NCBI GenBank assembly: GCA_900113385.1
Contig: FOPE01000003.1
Location: 1-64,000 of the forward strand
DNA: 64,000 nucleotides
Direction of reading: 5' to 3'
Origin: Lachnospiraceae bacterium C7
Lineage (GTDB): Bacteria; Bacillota; Clostridia; Lachnospirales; Lachnospiraceae
The notes beneath the pieces are model-generated. The model worked only from the letters and a program-made list of their open reading frames with translations. It made no database searches and was not told where the DNA came from. This document shows positions 8,635-19,162 of the stretch, in pieces. Made by a program: the position numbers and the translations under genes. Each line of letters begins with the position of its first letter. Position 1 is the first letter of the stretch.

Positions 8635-10056
8635 ATGAGTGCACAAGATAACACAGAAAAAGTTTTAAAAAAGTTGCATGTCGCAATATCGAAAGGTACT
8701 GTATACGAGAGAGAGCCAAGCAAAGTTATTGTTGATAAGCAACAGATGATAGAACTTTTAAAAGAATTGAACAAATGCATTTACGATATAATGGACGAAT
8801 ATGAACTTACAAAAGCTGGTCGAGATAGAGCAGAAAGAGAGTTCAAAAAACGTAGTGAGGAAATTGTTGTAGATGCTAATCACAAAGCAGAAGATATATA
8901 TGCAGCATCTGTATTATATACAGATGAAGCTTTAAATAGTATACAAGATATTATGCAAAGAGCGCAGGATTCTGTTTCACGAGTTTATAAACAGATGGAT
9001 GAAAAATTAACAGAGCAGAAGCGAATTGTTAAAAGTAATCAGCTAGAATTAAAGACACAGCTAGAAGGTCTTGTAGATACGGACAAATATCTTAAGCTAA
9101 TTGAAGAGCGTAATAGAGAAATAGAAAAAGCTAGACAACTTGCTGCTTCTAAGAAAAAGGTTAGAAAAAAAAGACCTACACCATCTATTTACGCAAATAG
9201 ACAAACTGAGATAAAGGTAAATCCTGCTTATTTTGAAAAATTAGGAATGCCAATGGAAGAGGTAAAAGAACGCTATATAAATAACTATGGTAAAAATTAT
9301 GCGACAGGTTTTGATAAAGCTTATCATGGTTATGATGACGAGATTTCAGAATATAATCAAGAATATGAAGAAGGATTAAATGATTTTTCAGGTGATGAAT
9401 ACGTTTTTGAAGATAATTCTGATTTTAAATTAGAAGACTTTAGAGAAGAAGAAAGAGCTGTTTTACCACAGGCACAACCAGATATAAAAATAAATAGAAA
9501 TTCAGCATATTTCAAGCAAAAACAAGCTGAAAGCCAACAACTAGATAGAGAAGCAGAAGAAGCAGAAAAAAAATCTCAATTAAATAAAAATGAAAAAGAA
9601 AATAAAAATAGAATTGAGATAACAAATGATATTAGAAAAACAGGCATAGAAAATATAGAATCGGAACCTAATAAAACAAAAGTAGCAGATAAAGAAGAGA
9701 TAAAAACACAAAAACAAAGTAAAAAAGCAACAACTAAGAAAATAAATACAAATAGAAGAGATGAAATTTCTTCTAAATCTAGAAAAGAAAAGGCGTCTGA
9801 AATTGCAAAAAGAAAAAGCAAAGAACTTACAGAACGAGATAGAGAACTTAAAGAAGCAAGAGAGGCTAGAGCAAGAAGACGCGAAGAAAAACGTAAGAGA
9901 TTGCAGCAACCTATTGAGAGTTTAGACTATGATGACGATGAATTAAAAAGTGACCAAGGATTTGATGAATATTTTATGAAACAACTAAAAAAAGAAGAAG
10001 AAATAGCAAATCAATCTTTGGCAAGTGAGATACAAAAACTTATGAAAAACAGCTAG
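8635..10056 (+). CDS. Coiled-coil protein with a charged low-complexity tail
   Basis: A 473-aa cytosolic protein without a recognised catalytic motif. Residues about 10-190 form a long predicted coiled coil, with heptads such as ELNKCIYDIMDEYELTKAG and a DivIVA/V-ATPase-subunit-H-like feel. The middle is acidic, and residues about 300-440 are very rich in Lys, Glu, Arg and Asn, hence disordered or helical. The start at 8635 is chosen because AGAGGAG lies just upstream; an in-frame ATG at 8602 has no ribosome site. A cell-division or scaffold role is possible but is only inference from the coiled coil. Confidence 0.75.
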   Translation: MSAQDNTEKVLKKLHVAISKGTVYEREPSKVIVDKQQMIELLKELNKCIYDIMDEYELTKAGRDRAEREFKKRSEEIVVDANHKAEDIYAASVLYTDEALNSIQDIMQRAQDSVSRVYKQMDEKLTEQKRIVKSNQLELKTQLEGLVDTDKYLKLIEERNREIEKARQLAASKKKVRKKRPTPSIYANRQTEIKVNPAYFEKLGMPMEEVKERYINNYGKNYATGFDKAYHGYDDEISEYNQEYEEGLNDFSGDEYVFEDNSDFKLEDFREEERAVLPQAQPDIKINRNSAYFKQKQAESQQLDREAEEAEKKSQLNKNEKENKNRIEITNDIRKTGIENIESEPNKTKVADKEEIKTQKQSKKATTKKINTNRRDEISSKSRKEKASEIAKRKSKELTERDRELKEAREARARRREEKRKRLQQPIESLDYDDDELKSDQGFDEYFMKQLKKEEEIANQSLASEIQKLMKNS

Positions 10057-10063
10057 TTAAGAC

Positions 10064-10092
10064 TTGATAAAAGATATAACAACACTTATAAT
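10064..10092 (+). promoter_or_regulatory. Promoter of the YbhJ-like hydratase gene
   Basis: TTGATA and TATAAT are separated by exactly 17 bases. The expected transcription start is near 10099, so the RNA would begin just before the hairpin at 10110. Confidence 0.65.
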
Positions 10093-10109
10093 CTTTTTTA
10101 AATGAGATT

Positions 10110-10148
10110 ACAGTTCAGTTTATTAGTATATTAAACTGAACTGTTTTA
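10110..10148 (+). terminator. Perfect 13-bp hairpin with T tail in a gene leader
   Basis: ACAGTTCAGTTTA and TAAACTGAACTGT pair perfectly around a 9-base loop and are followed by TTTTAT. It can end transcripts of the preceding gene. It also lies downstream of the promoter at 10064 and 29 bases before the hydratase ATG, so it is part of that gene's leader too. Confidence 0.75.
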
Positions 10149-10176
10149 TAATAAGTTTTTAGAGAGGAAGAACAAT

Positions 10177-12468
10177 ATGAAATTATATGAAAATGGTGCA
10201 TTTTTAATTAAGGGAAAAGAAATTGTAGTAGATGCTCCAAATGCTTTATCTGAAGTTAAAGCAAAAAGTGGAAAAGATATTACAAGAGATGAAGCAAAGA
10301 AAGAAACAATTGCTTACAATATTTTAAAAGAGCATAACACATCTGATAGCATGGATAAGCTCAAAATTAAGTTTGATAAATTAACATCTCATGACATAAC
10401 ATATGTGGGAATAATTCAAACAGCTAGGGCTTCTGGATTGGAAAAATTTCCTATTCCATATGTTTTAACTAATTGTCACAATAGTTTGTGTGCAGTTGGA
10501 GGAACAATTAATGAAGATGATCACATGTTTGGTTTAACAGCGGCAAAAAAATATGGTGGAATTTATGTGCCACCACATCAGGCGGTTATTCATCAATATG
10601 CAAGAGAAATGCTTGCAGGTGGTGGACAGATGATTTTAGGATCTGATTCTCATACAAGATATGGTGCACTTGGCACAATGGCTATTGGAGAGGGAGGTCC
10701 AGAACTTGTAAAACAATTACTTAATAGGACATATGATGTTAATAGACCTGAAGTTGTTGGAATTTATTTAAAAGGAGAGCCAATGAAAGGTGTTGGTCCA
10801 CAGGATGTGGCCTTAGCTTTAATTGGAGCAACTTTTGAAGAAGGATTTGTTAAAAATAGAGTAATGGAATTTGTTGGACCAGGTGTAGATAATTTAAGTG
10901 TCGATTTTAGAATTGGTGTAGATGTTATGACAACAGAAACAACCTGTTTGTCTTCAATCTGGAAAACAGATAATAAAGTAAAAGATTTCTTAGGTATTCA
11001 CGGAAGAATTGGTGATTATAAAGAATTAAATCCAGGAGAAGTTACTTATTACGATAGATTCATTGAATTAGATTTAAGTAAGGTAAAACCTATGATTGCA
11101 ATGCCATTCCATCCAAGTAACACATACACAATTGAAGAATTAAATTCAAATCTTATGGATATTTTAGATGATTGTGAAAAAAGAGCGAATGTAAGCTTTG
11201 ATGGAAAAGTGAAACTAGATTTAAAGAGCAAAGTAAGAAATGGAAAGTTATATGTTGACCAAGGAATTATTGCAGGTTGTGCAGGTGGTGGCTTTGAAAA
11301 TATTTGTGATGCAGCAGATATTTTAAAGGGAGCATCTATTGGATCAGACGAATTTACATTAAGTGTTTATCCAGCATCAACTCCAATATACTTAGAATTA
11401 GTTAAAAATGGAGCTGTAGCAAATTTATTAGCTACAGGCGCAATAGTAAAAACTGCATTTTGTGGACCTTGTTTTGGAGCAGGAGATACTCCAGCAAACA
11501 ACTCATTTTCTATTCGTCATTCAACTAGAAACTTCCCAAATAGAGAAGGTTCAAAAGTTCAAGATGGACAGATTGCATCAGTTGCACTTATGGATGCAAG
11601 ATCTATTGCAGCAACAGCCGCAAATGGCGGATATTTAACATCCGCAACAGATATTGATGTCAATTATAGTAAACCAAAGTATTTCTTTGATAAAACAATA
11701 TATGAAAACAGAATTTTTGACAGTAAAGGAAAAGCAGATAGTAGTGTAGAGCTTAAATTTGGACCTAATATAAAAGATTGGCCAAAAATGAGTCCACTTC
11801 CAGAAAATTTAATGCTTAAAGTAGTGTCAGAAATTCATGATCCAGTTACTACAACAGATGAACTTATTCCATCAGGAGAAACATCTTCATATCGATCAAA
11901 TCCTTTAAAATTAGCAGAATTTGCATTATCGAGAAAAGATGCAAAATATGTTGGACGTGCAAAAGAAATTCAAAAAGCACAAAAAGCAGTAGAGTCAGAC
12001 ACTTGTCCAGGAGAGGTCGTAGAGGAATTGAAACCTATTATGGCTGTTGTACACAAGGAATTCGAAGGTGTTGATAGAAGTAATTTAGGATTTGGAAGTA
12101 CGATTTTTGCAGTAAAACCAGGTGACGGTTCAGCGAGAGAACAAGCTGCATCATGTCAGAAGGTTCTTGGCGGATGGGCAAATATTGCAAATGAATATGC
12201 AACAAAAAGATATAGAAGTAATCTTATAAATTGGGGAATGATACCATTTTTGATTGATAAAGGTGAGTTGCCATTTAAAAACTTAGACTACATTTTTATA
12301 CCTAACATTAGAAAATCAATTGTAGAAGGTAAAACAGAAATTGAGGCATTTTTAATAAAAGATGGTAGTAAAAAGTCTTTTGTTCTAAGAATGGATCCAC
12401 TAACAGATGATGAAAAAGATATTATCCTTAAAGGTTGCTTAATAAATTATTATAGAAGCCAAATGTAA
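10177..12468 (+). CDS. Aconitase-family hydratase (YbhJ-like)
   Basis: A 763-aa protein of the aconitase superfamily, close in length and style to the uncharacterised E. coli hydratase YbhJ. The cluster-ligand pair is seen as [11 protein letters not shown] third Cys lies in [15 protein letters not shown], where classical aconitases have a SCTN-type motif. The substrate-binding segments [12 protein letters not shown] and [14 protein letters not shown] are clear. It probably carries a 4Fe-4S cluster and hydrates or isomerises a carboxylic acid, but the changed SCTN motif and lack of citrate-cycle neighbours argue against assuming citrate. It has a good ribosome site (GAGAGGAAG) and lies 10 bases before the next gene, so the two are likely co-transcribed. 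Confidence 0.82.
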   Translation: MKLYENGAFLIKGKEIVVDAPNALSEVKAKSGKDITRDEAKKETIAYNILKEHNTSDSMDKLKIKFDKLTSHDITYVGIIQTARASGLEKFPIPYVLTNCHNSLCAVGGTINEDDHMFGLTAAKKYGGIYVPPHQAVIHQYAREMLAGGGQMILGSDSHTRYGALGTMAIGEGGPELVKQLLNRTYDVNRPEVVGIYLKGEPMKGVGPQDVALALIGATFEEGFVKNRVMEFVGPGVDNLSVDFRIGVDVMTTETTCLSSIWKTDNKVKDFLGIHGRIGDYKELNPGEVTYYDRFIELDLSKVKPMIAMPFHPSNTYTIEELNSNLMDILDDCEKRANVSFDGKVKLDLKSKVRNGKLYVDQGIIAGCAGGGFENICDAADILKGASIGSDEFTLSVYPASTPIYLELVKNGAVANLLATGAIVKTAFCGPCFGAGDTPANNSFSIRHSTRNFPNREGSKVQDGQIASVALMDARSIAATAANGGYLTSATDIDVNYSKPKYFFDKTIYENRIFDSKGKADSSVELKFGPNIKDWPKMSPLPENLMLKVVSEIHDPVTTTDELIPSGETSSYRSNPLKLAEFALSRKDAKYVGRAKEIQKAQKAVESDTCPGEVVEELKPIMAVVHKEFEGVDRSNLGFGSTIFAVKPGDGSAREQAASCQKVLGGWANIANEYATKRYRSNLINWGMIPFLIDKGELPFKNLDYIFIPNIRKSIVEGKTEIEAFLIKDGSKKSFVLRMDPLTDDEKDIILKGCLINYYRSQM

Positions 12469-12478
12469 AGGAGAAAAT

Positions 12479-13852
12479 ATGACAACGACTGAGAAAAACG
12501 AAAAGGGAGAATTAAATCGATATTTTAAAATAGGAGCGACTATTTTTATAACATTAGCTTGTGTAATTATGTTTTTCTTTGTTTTATTGAGATTTGATGG
12601 ATTTACAGATTTATCTGCAAAACTTATTGGAACAGCGCAACCTATTATAATTGGATTAGTTATAGCATATGTTTTAAATCCAATTATGAAGTTTTGGGAA
12701 AGACAAATACATAAAGTTACCATTAAACGCGTAAAAAATGAAGCAAAAATAAAAAAAATAGATAGGGGATTAGCTGTAACTGCATCCATTATTTTTTTCT
12801 TGTTAGTGATTGGACTTTTACTTGCTGCAATTGTACCAGCAACAATTGAAAGTATAACTAATTTAATACAAAAACTTCCATCAGAAACAAGAGACTTTAG
12901 CAATTGGGTAACAGATATTGTTAGGTCTAATAAACAACTTAGCGATATAGCACAAAATACTGTAAATAGAATTACGACTGAAATGGAAAAATGGGTTCAA
13001 GGAGACTTGATTTATCAAAGTCAAAAATATATTACAGGAATTACGAGTGGAATTTTAAGTGTATTCCAAGTACTCTTGAATTGTTTTATTGGTATAATTG
13101 TAGCGATTTACGTAATGACAATTCAAGAACAATTAACAGGACAAAGTAAAAAATTAATTTATGCAATTTTTAAACCTAAAAAAGCCAATATTATTATAGA
13201 AGTAGTAAGACATTCAAATTCTATTTTTGGAGGTTTTATAACAGGAAAAATTATTGATTCTGCAATAATGGGTGTTATTTGTTATATAGGTTGCTTGTGT
13301 TTGAGTATTCCTAATGCAATGCTTGTAGCTGTAATTGTAGGTGTTACAAATATTATTCCATTTTTTGGACCATTTATTGGTGCAGCGCCATCACTGTTAA
13401 TTACAGTAATAGAAAGTCCAATTCATGCATTATATTTGCTTGCTTTTGAAATTGTATTACAACAAGTAGATGGAAATATTATCGGACCAAAAATTTTAGG
13501 AAATTCTACAGGATTATCTTCTTTTTGGGTTATGTTTGCAATCCTTATCTCAGGCGGAATGTTTGGTTTTATTGGAATGCTTTTAGGTGTACCGGTTTTT
13601 GCAGTAATATACTATATTGTAACGCAACTAGTAAATTATATGTTAAAGCATCGTAAACTGCCAACTAATACGGAACGGTACATTGAGATGTCTAGTATAG
13701 ATGAGCAAAGTAACGAGCTTTTATATGAAAAAAATGAAAACCAAAAAGCATCAAATACATTATCTAGTAAAGAAAAATTTTTGAAAAAAGAATTGAAAAA
13801 TTTTCAAAAAAACAAAGATAATAAAGATGAATCAAATTCAAACAAAAAATAA
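12479..13852 (+). CDS. AI-2E/PerM-family membrane permease
   Basis: A 457-aa integral membrane protein. N-terminal helices (about 20-40, 50-75, 95-125) are followed by a soluble amphipathic region and then four or more helices from about 195 to 385. Family hallmarks are the GVTNIIPFFGPFIGAAPS segment and the C-terminal GGMFGFIGMLLGVPVFAV. The tail after about 395 is Lys/Glu/Asn-rich. Relatives include TqsA and putative Na+/H+ antiporters; the substrate here is unknown. AAAGGAG precedes the ATG, and the gene follows the hydratase closely. Confidence 0.85.
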   Translation: MTTTEKNEKGELNRYFKIGATIFITLACVIMFFFVLLRFDGFTDLSAKLIGTAQPIIIGLVIAYVLNPIMKFWERQIHKVTIKRVKNEAKIKKIDRGLAVTASIIFFLLVIGLLLAAIVPATIESITNLIQKLPSETRDFSNWVTDIVRSNKQLSDIAQNTVNRITTEMEKWVQGDLIYQSQKYITGITSGILSVFQVLLNCFIGIIVAIYVMTIQEQLTGQSKKLIYAIFKPKKANIIIEVVRHSNSIFGGFITGKIIDSAIMGVICYIGCLCLSIPNAMLVAVIVGVTNIIPFFGPFIGAAPSLLITVIESPIHALYLLAFEIVLQQVDGNIIGPKILGNSTGLSSFWVMFAILISGGMFGFIGMLLGVPVFAVIYYIVTQLVNYMLKHRKLPTNTERYIEMSSIDEQSNELLYEKNENQKASNTLSSKEKFLKKELKNFQKNKDNKDESNSNKK

Positions 13853-13873
13853 ACAAAATTTTATACTAAAATG

Positions 13874-13918
13874 AGCATGAATGAGTGGAAAAAAATTCAC
13901 AAAATTCATGCTTTTTTT
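13874..13918 (+). terminator. Terminator after the permease gene
   Basis: AGCATGAAT and ATTCATGCT form a perfect 9-bp stem followed by seven T. Confidence 0.85.
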
Positions 13919-13929
13919 GCGCACTTGTT

Positions 13930-13958
13930 TTGACATCTTATAGCGCCTATGTTACACT
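13930..13958 (+). promoter_or_regulatory. Sigma-A promoter of the TPR/AAA+ gene
   Basis: A perfect TTGACA is followed after 17 bases by TACACT. The leader to the TTG start at 14140 is about 175 bases and holds two small hairpins (around 14061-14087 and 14094-14110). Confidence 0.75.
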
Positions 13959-14139
13959 AACACTAGATAATTAGCTAAAGTGTGCTATTTATTAGAAATT
14001 ATAGACAGTAACGCTGACACTTTTGCACAGAAAATGATTTTATGTTTTTAAAAGTAAATGTTATTGTCCATATTTTTTAGGACAATAAACAGATCTGCTT
14101 TGGCAGATATCAAATAACATATACGTGGGGTGACAGGAA

Positions 14140-17127
14140 TTGGATAAATATGAATACAATTTAAAATTGGATGAGATAAGAAATTTATACGCTGATGGAA
14201 AATATGAAGCGGCATCTAAAATTGCAGATGACATTAATTGGAATAAAGAAAAAAATGTTAATACTTTAGTAAAAGTAGGAGACATTTACGAAAAATTAGG
14301 AAGATTAAAGGATTCAAAGGAAATTTTAGTCTTAGCTTATAATCGATCACCATTAGGAAGAATGATTATTTATAAATTAGCAAAGTTGGCATTAAGATTA
14401 GAAGATTTTGATGCGGCTTGCGAGTATTATGATCAGTTTGTAGAAATTGCACCAAATGATAATTTAAAATATATTTTAAGATATGAAATTAAGAAAGCTA
14501 AAGGAGCTTCAGTAGAAGAACTTATTCCTATCTTAGAGTGTTATAAAGAGCAGGAATACACAGAAGAATGGGCTTATGAGTTAGCTTACTTATATCATAA
14601 AGCTGGTATGATTCAGAAATGTGTAGCAGCTTGTGATGAATTAGTCCTTTGGTTTGGCGAAGGTCCATATGTAGAAAGAGCTTTAGAGCTTAAGATAATG
14701 TACCATCCTTTAACTAAGAAGCAGGAAGAAAAATATAAAAAGTTCCACTTAGAAAGAGATGATATAGAAGAGATTGAGGAGTTAGTTTCAAAAGAGGAAA
14801 AAGTAAAAAACGAATCAGAACCTCAATCCGCAGAAAAAGAAACAACGTATGACACAAATGCATTAAAAGAAAAAATAGAAGAAAGCATTAAAAACATTAA
14901 AGAAGCAAAAGATAGGGAGGCTGTATCAGCTAATTTAAAGGAAATCCAAAAGCTAGTTGAAAATATTCCTTATTTAAAATTTATACAGGTTGATGAAGAT
15001 TCTCAGGAAAACAAGAAATACATCGAAACAGATGAAGAAATCGATGGTTCTTTAAAAGTTAATTTTAAAGAATTATTAGATGAAGAAGATGACGGTCAAT
15101 TAAGTCTTTTAACAGAAAAAGAGACAGATGATGAAAATATTGAAGGTCAGATGAGTATAGAAGATGTATTAGGTGAATGGGAAAAAACAAAACGTGCAGC
15201 AGAGGCTGCATTAGAAGATGCATCAAAGAGAAAATTGAAATCATCAAAAGCAAGAGCATTAAATAAAGCAGAGGATGTTTTAGGAAGACTTAATGCAATT
15301 ATTCCAAAACTCGAAGAAGGATATTCTCCAAAAGAGTTATTAGAAAGAGAGTATTTGCAGGATGATTATAAATTAGTTCAAGCAGCAAGACAACATAATC
15401 TTGGAGTAGAACTAGATCCTGATAAAATAAAAGCTGCTCAAGAGGAAAAGGAAAACGAAAAAGTTCAAGAAGCTCTTAAAGCAGAAAGAAAAGCAGCTGG
15501 AATCTATAAAGCAGATGATGTTACAGATCAAAAGAAAGCTCAAATTTTAGAAGAAGCAAAGGAAGCAAGTGAGAATGTAGAAGAAATCGATGTTGCTGAA
15601 TTTGTAGATGAAAATGATGTAGAGCAGACAGACGAAAATGAATCAGAGTGGGATATTTCGGACGAAAGTGATAAAACACAAGATTCAGATGAAAATTCTA
15701 TAGAAGAGACTGATGAAAGTAACAACACAAAAGATTCTGAAAAAGTAGAAATCGAAGATAAGGTTGAAACTGTTGAAAAAGATGAAGAAGCACAAGATGA
15801 TTCAAAAGTTGCCAAAACACAGGAAACAGATGAATTAAGTAAAGCAAATGATAAAGTGGAATCTGAGACAGAGGCTGAAAGTAAAAATGTTTCGACAGAT
15901 AATGAGCCTGAGAAAGAAGATAAGGAATCATTAGTTAAAGATTCTGATGCAAAGAATACAGTTGAAACAGCAGAAGAAGATAAGACTTCTGAAGATGTCA
16001 AAGAAGAAGAAAACGACGAATCTGATAAGGATGAAGAAAGTCCAAAAGAAAATAGTGTAAATGAAGAGCAAACAATTGGTGAAGAAGCTTGGAACGGACT
16101 TAAATCAATGTTTGATTCTGTATTTGGAGATACACCTAATAAAGATGGAGAAACAGCAGCAGAAATCATTGGAAGAAATGATGAAATTGCAGATAAGACT
16201 GGCGTGTTAGTAGATTTTGATGCTCCTAAAGGAAGCCCAATGAGTGTTGAATCTCAAGTTACAAAACCACTCCCATCTAAAGCTGAATTACAAAAAGAAA
16301 AACTTAAAAAAGCAAAAGCAAATAATAAAGCTAAGTCTAGAGACAAAAAGAAAAAGGTTGTAGTTAAAGAGTTAACTAGAGAACAAAAAGCAATCTTTTC
16401 ATATTTTGTACCTATTGATGGTATGGAAGAACAGTTATGTTCAACACTTACAGGACTTTCAAATAGACTTAATGCAACAACATCAGCTAACACTGGTAAC
16501 TTAATTGTTCAAGGTGACAGAGGTTGTGGAAAAACAGTTCTTGCAACAGGTATAATAAAAGTTTTACAGGAAGAAACAGGTAAACCAAAGGGTAGAGTTG
16601 GTAAAATCCAATCTTCTGCACTTAATAAAAAAGATATAAATAAACTAATCAGAAAAGTATCTGGTGGATGTTTAATTATAGAAAATGTAAGCGAACTTAC
16701 AAAAAATACAGCAGTGGCTCTTTCATTATTAATGGAGCATGATAAATCAGGTATGTTAATTGTATTTGAAGATACTCCAGAAGGAATTGAAAAAGCATTT
16801 ACATTAGAACCAGCATTAGAGAAAAAATTCTCACAAAAGGTTGAAGTTCCAATGTTTACAACAGACAATTTAGTATCATTTGGTAAGGCTTACAGCACAG
16901 AGTTAGGATATGCATTAGATGAAATGGCTATTCTTGCTCTTTACAACAGAATAAGTAACATACAAAGACTTGATCAAGCAACAACCATCTCACAAGTAAA
17001 AGAGATAATTGATGAAGCAATCGAAAATGAACAACGTGGAGGAATTAAAAAAGCTATTAGCAATTTTAGAACAAAACGTTATACAGATGATAATCGTATC
17101 ATCTTAAGAGAAAGGGATTTTGAGTAA
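14140..17127 (+). CDS. Large TPR - acidic linker - AAA+ ATPase protein
   Basis: A 995-aa cytosolic protein. Residues about 1-190 are TPR-like helical pairs (repeated Ala/Tyr-rich helices such as YNRSPLGRMIIYKLAKLA). Residues about 200-450 are helical and charged. About 487-650 is an extremely acidic Asp/Glu/Ser/Lys linker. Residues about 755-960 are an AAA+ ATPase with Walker A in QGDRGCGKTVLATG (near 790) and a degenerate Walker B CLIIENVSEL (near 845), where Glu-Asn replaces the usual Asp-Glu. The start is a TTG behind GGGGTGACAGG; no in-frame ATG fits. It precedes glgB, but co-function is not shown. The cellular role is unknown; TPR plus AAA+ suggests an assembly or remodelling factor. Confidence 0.8.
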   Translation: MDKYEYNLKLDEIRNLYADGKYEAASKIADDINWNKEKNVNTLVKVGDIYEKLGRLKDSKEILVLAYNRSPLGRMIIYKLAKLALRLEDFDAACEYYDQFVEIAPNDNLKYILRYEIKKAKGASVEELIPILECYKEQEYTEEWAYELAYLYHKAGMIQKCVAACDELVLWFGEGPYVERALELKIMYHPLTKKQEEKYKKFHLERDDIEEIEELVSKEEKVKNESEPQSAEKETTYDTNALKEKIEESIKNIKEAKDREAVSANLKEIQKLVENIPYLKFIQVDEDSQENKKYIETDEEIDGSLKVNFKELLDEEDDGQLSLLTEKETDDENIEGQMSIEDVLGEWEKTKRAAEAALEDASKRKLKSSKARALNKAEDVLGRLNAIIPKLEEGYSPKELLEREYLQDDYKLVQAARQHNLGVELDPDKIKAAQEEKENEKVQEALKAERKAAGIYKADDVTDQKKAQILEEAKEASENVEEIDVAEFVDENDVEQTDENESEWDISDESDKTQDSDENSIEETDESNNTKDSEKVEIEDKVETVEKDEEAQDDSKVAKTQETDELSKANDKVESETEAESKNVSTDNEPEKEDKESLVKDSDAKNTVETAEEDKTSEDVKEEENDESDKDEESPKENSVNEEQTIGEEAWNGLKSMFDSVFGDTPNKDGETAAEIIGRNDEIADKTGVLVDFDAPKGSPMSVESQVTKPLPSKAELQKEKLKKAKANNKAKSRDKKKKVVVKELTREQKAIFSYFVPIDGMEEQLCSTLTGLSNRLNATTSANTGNLIVQGDRGCGKTVLATGIIKVLQEETGKPKGRVGKIQSSALNKKDINKLIRKVSGGCLIIENVSELTKNTAVALSLLMEHDKSGMLIVFEDTPEGIEKAFTLEPALEKKFSQKVEVPMFTTDNLVSFGKAYSTELGYALDEMAILALYNRISNIQRLDQATTISQVKEIIDEAIENEQRGGIKKAISNFRTKRYTDDNRIILRERDFE

Positions 17128-17164
17128 CAGGTTTTAAAAAGAAAGTGTATTGGAGGAGAGTTAC

Positions 17165-19069
17165 ATGAGTAATTTTACGGAGCTTGACAGCTACTTATTT
17201 GGGCAGAGTACCCATTATGAGATTTACAAAAAATTGGGAGCTCATTTTGGGATTTCCAAAGGGAAGAAGGGAGTTTATTTTGACGTATGGGCTCCACATG
17301 CAAAAGAAGTTTTTGTTATTGGAGAATTTAACGATTGGAATGAAACATCCCACGAAATGATTAAACTTGGAGAAAAGCAATCAGGAATTTTTGAGCTTTT
17401 TGTTGAAGGGGTAAAAGAAGAAAGTTTATACAAATATCTGATTATTACTCAAGATGGAAGAAAGCTTTATAAAGCTGATCCATATGCAAGTTATGCAGAA
17501 CTACGACCAGGAACAGCATCTGCTATTTATGATACCAGTAAGTTTAAGTGGACAGATAAAAAATGGATGTCTGAAAGAGAAAAAAAGACAGAAGATGATG
17601 TATATAAATCACCTATGGCTATATATGAATGTCATCCAGGTTCATGGATGCGTCATCCAGGTAGAGAAGATGATGGATTTTATACATATGAAGAGCTGGC
17701 AGAAAAACTTATTCCTTATGTAAAAGATATGGGCTATACACATATTGAATTAATGGGAATATCAGAATATCCATTTGATGGTTCTTGGGGATATCAAGTT
17801 ACAGGTTATTTCGCACCTACATCTAGATATGGTAAACCAGATGAATTTGCAAAGTTTGTAAATGAATGTCATAAAAATGGAATTGGTATAATATTAGATT
17901 GGGTACCAGCCCATTTTCCAAAAGACGCACATGGACTTGCAGATTTTGATGGAGAACCTTTATATGAATATGCCGACACACGAAAAGGTGAACATCCAGA
18001 TTGGGGGACAAAGATTTTTGACTACAGTAAAAATGAAGTTAAAAATTTCCTAATAGCAAGTGCACTTATGTGGGTTGAACAATATCATATAGATGGACTA
18101 CGAGTAGATGCAGTAGCGTCAATGTTGTATTTAGACTATGGAAAACAAAATGGCCAATGGGTACCAAATATATATGGTGGCAATAAAAACCTTGAAGCGG
18201 TAGAATTTTTTAAGCACATTAATACAGTTGTTTTAGGACGTAATCATGGAACAATGATGATAGCTGAAGAATCAACAGCGTGGCCAAAGGTAACAGGTAA
18301 AGCACCAGATGATGGTCTAAACTTTACTTTTAAGTGGAACATGGGATGGATGCATGACTTCCTAGATTACATGAAACTCGATCCTTATTTTAGGAAAAAT
18401 AATCACAATAAAATGACATTTGCAATGAGTTATAACGAAAGTGAGAAGTATATTTTGGTATTATCTCATGACGAAGTAGTTCATTTAAAATGCTCCATGA
18501 TTAATAAAATGCCAGGTCTTGAAGGTGACAAATTTAAAAACTTAATGGCAGGTTATGCTTATATGATGGGACATCCAGGTAAAAAGCTTTTGTTCATGGG
18601 TCAAGAATTTGCTCAACTTCAAGAGTGGAGTGAAAAAAGAGAACTTGACTGGTATTTGTTAGAAAATCCAAATCATAAAAAGATACACGATTGGTTTAGA
18701 GAACTTTTACATATTTATAGAGAAAATCCTGCAATGTATGAGTTAGATCATTCATGGGAAGGATTTGAATGGATAAATGCAAATGATGGAGATAGAAGTA
18801 TCTTTAGCTTTGTTAGAAAAAGTGAAGATGGAAAAAATAATTTGCTTTTCGTAATAAATTTCACACCAGTAGAGAGATTAGATTATAGAGTAGGTGTTTT
18901 AGAGAACAAAACATATAAACTTATACTTAATAGTGAAGATCCTAAATTTGGTGGCAAACTTACTAAAACTAAAAAAACATATAAAGCTGAGAAAAAAGAG
19001 TGCGATAATAAAGAATATTCATTTGCATATCCTTTAGCAGCATATGGAGTGGCAGTATTTAAATATTAA
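17165..19069 (+). CDS. glgB: 1,4-alpha-glucan branching enzyme (GH13)
   Basis: A 634-aa glycogen branching enzyme. An N-terminal CBM48-like domain (FDVWAPHAKEVFVIGEFNDW) precedes the GH13 barrel. The catalytic nucleophile is in DGLRVDAVASMLYLDY, the acid/base in MIAEESTAWP and the third acid in LSHDEVVH. The C-terminal all-beta domain is complete. The start at 17165 is chosen because GGAGGAG lies 6 bases upstream; a TTG five codons earlier overlaps that site. No other glycogen gene is nearby. A long imperfect hairpin with a T-run follows. Confidence 0.95.
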   Translation: MSNFTELDSYLFGQSTHYEIYKKLGAHFGISKGKKGVYFDVWAPHAKEVFVIGEFNDWNETSHEMIKLGEKQSGIFELFVEGVKEESLYKYLIITQDGRKLYKADPYASYAELRPGTASAIYDTSKFKWTDKKWMSEREKKTEDDVYKSPMAIYECHPGSWMRHPGREDDGFYTYEELAEKLIPYVKDMGYTHIELMGISEYPFDGSWGYQVTGYFAPTSRYGKPDEFAKFVNECHKNGIGIILDWVPAHFPKDAHGLADFDGEPLYEYADTRKGEHPDWGTKIFDYSKNEVKNFLIASALMWVEQYHIDGLRVDAVASMLYLDYGKQNGQWVPNIYGGNKNLEAVEFFKHINTVVLGRNHGTMMIAEESTAWPKVTGKAPDDGLNFTFKWNMGWMHDFLDYMKLDPYFRKNNHNKMTFAMSYNESEKYILVLSHDEVVHLKCSMINKMPGLEGDKFKNLMAGYAYMMGHPGKKLLFMGQEFAQLQEWSEKRELDWYLLENPNHKKIHDWFRELLHIYRENPAMYELDHSWEGFEWINANDGDRSIFSFVRKSEDGKNNLLFVINFTPVERLDYRVGVLENKTYKLILNSEDPKFGGKLTKTKKTYKAEKKECDNKEYSFAYPLAAYGVAVFKY

Positions 19070-19162
19070 AAAATAGTTTATGTACTTATATAATGTAGTT
19101 GTTATATATTGTGGCTATTTAACAGTTTAGCTATTTTATAATATAGTTATTTTACAATAAGA

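Noticed and set aside
15540-16169. A 209-aa Ser-rich open frame on the minus strand
   Set aside because: It is the mirror of the acidic Asp/Glu linker of the TPR/AAA+ protein (GAA/GAT codons read as TTC/ATC and Ser codons), with no ribosome site.
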